Origin: an uncultured Oscillospiraceae bacterium
Lineage (GTDB): Bacteria; Bacillota_A; Clostridia; Oscillospirales; Oscillospiraceae
DNA length: 27,217 nt
NCBI GenBank assembly: GCA_947631675.1
Contig: CANRMG010000003.1
Coordinates: 1-27,217, forward strand
Direction: 5' to 3'
Below, piece after piece: positions 25,001 through 27,217 of the stretch (positions within the stretch are counted from its first letter, which is position 1; every line of letters starts with the position of its first letter). Below the pieces are notes generated by a model, which was not told where the DNA came from, did no database searches, and worked only from the letters and a program-made list of their open reading frames with translations. The translations under genes were made by a program, and so were the position numbers.

Positions 25001-27217
25001 GCCCGGGGATACCCAGGAGCCCACGCCCGTGGAGCCCGGACCCGGGTCCGAGGAAACGACCGGAGGCTCCACGGAGTCCCAGCCCGAGGTGGACCCCAAC
25101 AACGGGTTCGAGGCCCCGGGGATCGTCTCGGTGCCCGTAGGAACAGAGACGGCGGCCCTGTGGGCCGACGGCGGCGAAGCCATGGCCGCGGCGGTGGAGC
25201 CCGGCACGGAGAGCGATGTGCCCCAGGCCGACGCGCCCCAGATCGACCAGCCCCAGGTCGATGAGCCCCAGATCGACCAGCCTCAGACGGACGTGCCCCA
25301 GGACAGCCCGACAACGGACCCGGCGGAGCCCCCCGTGACGGAGGATACCCCCGCCCCCACCGAGGACCCGTCCATCCCGACGGATACGCCCGTCCCGAGC
25401 GAGCCCGTGGAGCCCACGGAGCCCGCATACCCCACCGCCGATCCCAGCGCCACGGCGGAGCCCGGCGCGAGCGATCCCGGCGTGACAGAGGACCCCGGCA
25501 TGGAGCCCTCCGCTTCCCCGGACGCCTCCGCGTCCCCGGAGCCCTCCCCCTCGCCGCTGCCCGTGATGGCCATAGCCATCGAGGATGTGCCCATGCCCTT
25601 GGGTGTTGGCCAGTGGACCGCCACTGCAACGAACGACGCCGACGGCCGGTTTTACTTCGGCCCCATCAAGTTCACTACGCCCGGCACCTACTACTACCAG
25701 ATCACAGAGCAGCCGCTCGATGGCTCCACCGTCGTTCAGCCTGTCCCGGCGACCTATTTTGTCGTGGTCGTGGTCAGCAAGATCGAAGGGACGGAAGACC
25801 TGACGGCGACGGTCGCATATTACAGCGGCAGCCCCGAAGACCTTTATGATCCGGAGATACAGCTGCCGGAAGTCAAGCTTCCTACCTTCACCAACGTCGA
25901 GACCAAGCCCGTGAAGACGGAGCCCGATCCCGGCCCGTACGAGCCGGTAAAGGTGGGCGACATCATCACCTACCGGATCACCTGGTACAACGACGGCGGC
26001 GACCCGGAAGCGTCGGAGCATGTGGTCTATGTCTGCGACCGGCTGGATCCCGGCCTGGACTATGTGCCCGGCACCGCCCATGCGTATAGGGGCGTGGAGC
26101 CGAATCAGCAGTACCTCTGCGACGGCGTTCTAACTACCGACGAGAATGGGTCCACCCTGAACTGGACTATCAACGGCACCAGCCCCGGCGACTACGGCTA
26201 TGTGGAATTCCAGGCCCAGGTCAATGAGAAGGCGAAGCAGGACTGGGAGTACAATCCCAATGTGGACGACCCGATGAACCCGGACGATACACCGGACGGA
26301 CTGCCCGATGCGGATCCGGATACAGACGACTGGATCGTCCACAACCGGGCCGCGGTAAGGGTGGATACTAAGCCCTGGCAGTGGACCAAGGAGATCCATA
26401 ACCCCACGGAGCCGGTGAAGGACTCCGATCCCCCCACCGAGAGCACCGTTGGGGTGGGCGACACCATCACCTATCGGATCACCTGGAAGAACTACTACCA
26501 GGATAGAGCCGCTGAGATCACCGTCACCGACAAACTGGACCGGGGCGTGACCTTCGTGGCCGGCAGCGCCTACGCGTATTACGGCACCTATAAGAAAGGC
26601 GTCGCTGGGACGCCGGCCCAGAAGGATATGACCGGCGACACGGTAACAGGCACGTATGACGCGGCCTCCCATACCGTCACCTGGGATCTGGGCGAGCAAG
26701 CGCAGCAGAGCTTCGGCTACGTGGAATTCCGGGTCGTCGTGAATGAGAACGCCCAGTATGACGACGACAACACCATCGAAAACATCGGCTCGGTCACGGT
26801 GAACAACGAATCCTTCCAGACGAACAAGGTCGTGCACCACCTGAACGGCCAGCTGACGGTACGGAAGGTCGTCACCGGCTCCGGCGCCGACTATAGCAAG
26901 AGGTTCAACTTCACCGTCACCCTGACACGGCCGGATGCATCAATGGACCAGGAGTACCAGGACGCCTGGACCGAGTGGATAGAGGATAATTGCCCCGCCA
27001 CCTGGGTCAACCAGAACGGCGAAGTGGTCGAAGACCCCGCGCTCAGGTTCACCGCCGCCAACGGAGGCGAAAGCGCCACGGTGACGTTCACCCTGGGCGA
27101 CCAGGAGAGTTACACTATCGGCGGCCTGCCCATCGGCGCAGGATATACCGTCACCGAGCGCGAGGCCGGCCAGGACGGCTATGAGACCACGGTCACCAAC
27201 GGCACGGGCGTGATAGG
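19044..27217 (+). CDS. Giant secreted VWA/pilin-domain surface protein (adhesin-like), 3' end beyond window
   Basis: At least 2724 residues, in one uninterrupted frame to the window edge. A signal peptide (MKRKLGAKRVLAGLLCLVMV, predicted cleavage after AYA at 36) directs export. A von Willebrand A domain (about 140-425) has the MIDAS residues DISTS at 150-154, a threonine near 270 and SDGG at 310. Then follow unassigned beta-rich sequence and Ig-like domains with the Lys/Glu/Asn pattern of intramolecular isopeptide (pilin-type) domains: K1069/E1360/N1478, K1489/E1683/N1718, K1734/E1816/N1882 and a split one, K1897/E2222/N2284. Two DUF11-like repeats (from ~2287 and ~2445, each with VGDxITYRITW) and another pilin-type domain (from 2601, K2608/E2705) end the visible part. 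The start has AGGAGG upstream. Gram-positive pilus-tip adhesins share this plan. A cell-wall sorting signal would lie downstream, so anchoring is inferred. Confidence 0.85.
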   Translation, partial: MKRKLGAKRVLAGLLCLVMVFSLFEGLGILQTTAYAENKGNDGQATTGNVSREADPDTTDNYINKLLGGGEAGSAAYNNGARYAGRIWTDKTVIANGGSGASITLNMATDGIDTTLGTSEDFLHIFSVLGSNQVVNNEKAIPLDVVLLLDISTSMTSLVGHTAGNTDGTPNPDDPLHQLLTDANELIAKLMDEGHDTGVHDDNRVGVVVYGGGTQELLPLDHYTKDSGQNYLALDSYTLKTISNAYFPRIGTHVQNFSNRTSQSMFADSTYLQGALYQGMSMLANASEPIYHENLDDEAVRRPVLILLSDGGTNVMSVNSVSGNTYGTPSATPANGTHWYDPYIDVLPTYSTDNPQWPLQGNPMYGNIDSQLNNEMWQSLMIGNLLLAGSMKKRVEEHYNNAKEGDDELSMTGFSIMLNSEGLSLRNKEMMYATMDPANYFNETSAGPDGNASGEGDTVQYTYAQQAFKDLNSDFFAGSGTLTYSNLHTTWYSRGGVTGTIAFDHGVADAYDIKSVEDLYYIDTAYKAESADLGTIFDQIFEQITGAAFTIIEGGNDAGAQDTLVYTDPIGDYMEVKSIDHLILFGEDYPVVKTAVYDYSWNEAYMTKAGQPTEPLPQGWYKGADGSSGVFLGESLPGGYTAWKDDVVFRVGYKIAQQFVPTIPARDDSTVGEIEEKQKHTVYTFYRLAMEETGRRAMRQNPAYGSNTGTITEKTPGAFSLSDIRLWVEDSGDWNDDSGVVTNNAFNEAMMISVPANAIPVQIATIDLDTAGNVTSYETNLGGDHKNDPDPNAARRYYQQSTPLRVLYSVGVEDDILYHSNNIDVSKVNAEYLANHRVTISNNQYVYFLSNYYSATPYSGYVGLGDVPRGDASITFSPGSNNRYYLYQKNRAIYWAGEAGTPMPSAECTAENFGLNGEGGKYPRVTGIGDGEGNLNDDDWYFIVVDYYVPTADGKGELKYAAVARQGIEFGPSDNEEACTLVWYNGTDTKPITERPGGDYRIATEIGGLRTGDMAQMVESKSQNTTATSERVYVPTISSNSETSNIIVNGYLGNNGRLLVSDTLLLVTKTVESNGTQLVDPNEEFHYQAFLEGVTGDINAIIVQKDEYANIWRRRVASIDALTGNAGYAQGSSTGEYAGTYAEVYYEIDSNKEGPEKCVVYLGEISKLDDDTNIAHVYSAAEAGGDTHGGYTTYVPEDKLAEAKQQETKTSKFKAEDPTHPAGTREFWCTAYLYDTANIHGGLGTDPPTSLENFTQVDEFVIATMYLDQDQGLRSGIRIDSPFSINRQYLTRSLHVGLASADDLYDPDEFQSARKQANEQYKPVFTKTELADHTVEFTLHDGEGVLFTGLGLQANYRVTERLTPLQVSQGYTLKEAQVVMFQNYIDYELGSEPMAEDDPRWPDNPPAYRDPGYAVVKEYGGFTNHDDNSITDKGPQTGTKPDNAAKFHMVTYGDGQEAMVYSVFKDTSNRESAVHFTNTFAPETLTIEKELIAEAGAELTDEDWEKEFDFTADFYFSPGPAAGVEWIFPVTRYYADGRTYPETGTITRVAPAGEDNMAYPYGEPSFEGQMTPDESQTIDYASLFDGLAPGEALPFDVAADFEVMRTGDGGIMLLANDLPPVVTGYVKVTGPAQEDGHYNTQFGYVEDGHFAEWSDTFQLKGGEKIVIYGLPKTELGYNVIVTETAKPGFTQVDPADGIIQRHIGSDSTAADRTLHFINAKQPTEPAYASLNVTKTFRDISREPGDPVTGVFKFLLTRDPDNPDSDPVKEYAVGGDTIERELQLTTDAASRSVTETVPLLSGAAYTEPGVYNYTLREDFTPASGISYDPQTYHIQVDVTGPIEPEDGGRPYLRATIVNVDTSGEAGAYDEGSNTFTATFSFANTYERGTVSVLLEGLKELIGREMEPGEFSFTLSPLGGIYGEGYEPNGDNPSPEPEATDTPAPEEPPAGDTPTGDDPTAGDPGIPEGPGIVDDPTADDTSGDETTEPGDTQEPTPVEPGPGSEETTGGSTESQPEVDPNNGFEAPGIVSVPVGTETAALWADGGEAMAAAVEPGTESDVPQADAPQIDQPQVDEPQIDQPQTDVPQDSPTTDPAEPPVTEDTPAPTEDPSIPTDTPVPSEPVEPTEPAYPTADPSATAEPGASDPGVTEDPGMEPSASPDASASPEPSPSPLPVMAIAIEDVPMPLGVGQWTATATNDADGRFYFGPIKFTTPGTYYYQITEQPLDGSTVVQPVPATYFVVVVVSKIEGTEDLTATVAYYSGSPEDLYDPEIQLPEVKLPTFTNVETKPVKTEPDPGPYEPVKVGDIITYRITWYNDGGDPEASEHVVYVCDRLDPGLDYVPGTAHAYRGVEPNQQYLCDGVLTTDENGSTLNWTINGTSPGDYGYVEFQAQVNEKAKQDWEYNPNVDDPMNPDDTPDGLPDADPDTDDWIVHNRAAVRVDTKPWQWTKEIHNPTEPVKDSDPPTESTVGVGDTITYRITWKNYYQDRAAEITVTDKLDRGVTFVAGSAYAYYGTYKKGVAGTPAQKDMTGDTVTGTYDAASHTVTWDLGEQAQQSFGYVEFRVVVNENAQYDDDNTIENIGSVTVNNESFQTNKVVHHLNGQLTVRKVVTGSGADYSKRFNFTVTLTRPDASMDQEYQDAWTEWIEDNCPATWVNQNGEVVEDPALRFTAANGGESATVTFTLGDQESYTIGGLPIGAGYTVTEREAGQDGYETTVTNGTGVI
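24804..25611 (+). other. Pro/Glu/Asp/Thr-rich insertion splitting a pilin-type domain
   Basis: Residues about 1921-2190 of the giant protein are low-complexity, rich in P, E, D, T and S (for example PSASPDASASPEPSPSP). Just before it stands GREMEPGEFSFTLSPLGG and just after it TATATNDADGRFYFGPIKF. In Spy0128-like repeats these two segments are normally joined by a short loop. The insertion therefore sits in a loop of one fold instead of between folds. Two short hydrophobic patches (near 2030-2050 and 2173-2185) break the low-complexity run. Confidence 0.75.
25218..25304 (+). repeat. Tandem 15-base (pentapeptide xPQxD) repeat
   Basis: Five full units and a partial sixth encode VPQAD, APQID, QPQVD, EPQID, QPQTD and VPQ-D in the Pro-rich insertion. 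The DNA units are similar (for example CCCCAGATCGACCAG occurs with small variants), so slippage in steps of five residues is possible without loss of frame. Confidence 0.8.

Noticed and set aside
24835..25600. The Pro-rich stretch considered as a CRISPR-like or DNA-level repeat array
   Set aside because: The repeats are degenerate 15-base coding units in frame, with no constant repeat and no unique spacers. They are protein low complexity.
20157..26081. A 1974-codon open frame on the minus strand, antisense to the giant surface protein
   Set aside because: It is a mirror of the codon bias of the plus-strand gene: its translation is repetitive, rich in G, V, H, D and R, with no recognisable domain, no ribosome site, and none of the signal and domain order seen on the plus strand.

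Overview
The window looks like the chromosome of a GC-rich, spore-forming anaerobic Firmicute, most likely a gut clostridium of the Oscillospiraceae/Flavonifractor type. Supporting signs are a ferredoxin-linked 2-oxoacid oxidoreductase with a CoA-transferase, a 56-residue clostridial 2[4Fe-4S] ferredoxin, a SpoIID sporulation protein, a ClpC ATPase, strong GGAGG ribosome sites with sigma-A-like promoters, and a Gram-positive surface protein. The taxonomic call is inference; there is no marker gene here.

Layout. Positions 1-3145 (minus) hold korD-korA-korB-korC followed by the 5' part of an acetyl-CoA hydrolase/transferase, a tightly packed energy operon. Positions 3205-4005 (minus) encode an unrecognised eight-helix membrane protein behind a near-consensus promoter. 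spoIID (plus, 4113-5033) overlaps the tail of a hotdog thioesterase (minus), which is followed by a palindromic MITE-like repeat and clpC (minus, 5581-8046). On the plus strand come a ferredoxin, a TrmN6-like methyltransferase and an MNT/HEPN toxin-antitoxin pair with its own promoter and terminator. argG-argH (minus, 9943-12484) lie behind a consensus promoter overlapped by ARG-box-like sites. Next are an MFS transporter (plus), two divergent XRE-type regulators (one with membrane helices), and a TIGR04255-like protein coupled by a GTGA overlap to a second MFS transporter (both minus).

From 16907 the character changes. A tRNA-Ser(CGA) is followed by two hairpin terminators and an AT-rich, gene-free stretch bounded by a 14-bp inverted repeat. 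Then come two tandem paralogous AP2-domain proteins, each with two Cys-rich modules. Thirty-two bases later starts a very large secreted protein (at least 2724 residues, open at the window edge). It has a signal peptide, a VWA domain, a series of Ig-like domains with the Lys/Glu/Asn pattern of isopeptide-forming pilin domains, and two DUF11-like repeats. One pilin-type domain is split by a roughly 270-residue Pro/Glu/Asp/Thr-rich insertion.

The most interesting block is 17190-27217: a possible AP2/AP2/giant-adhesin operon next to a tRNA gene. That the AP2 proteins regulate or rearrange the adhesin gene is only an inference from position. The rest of the window is ordinary housekeeping and metabolism with one small toxin-antitoxin cargo.
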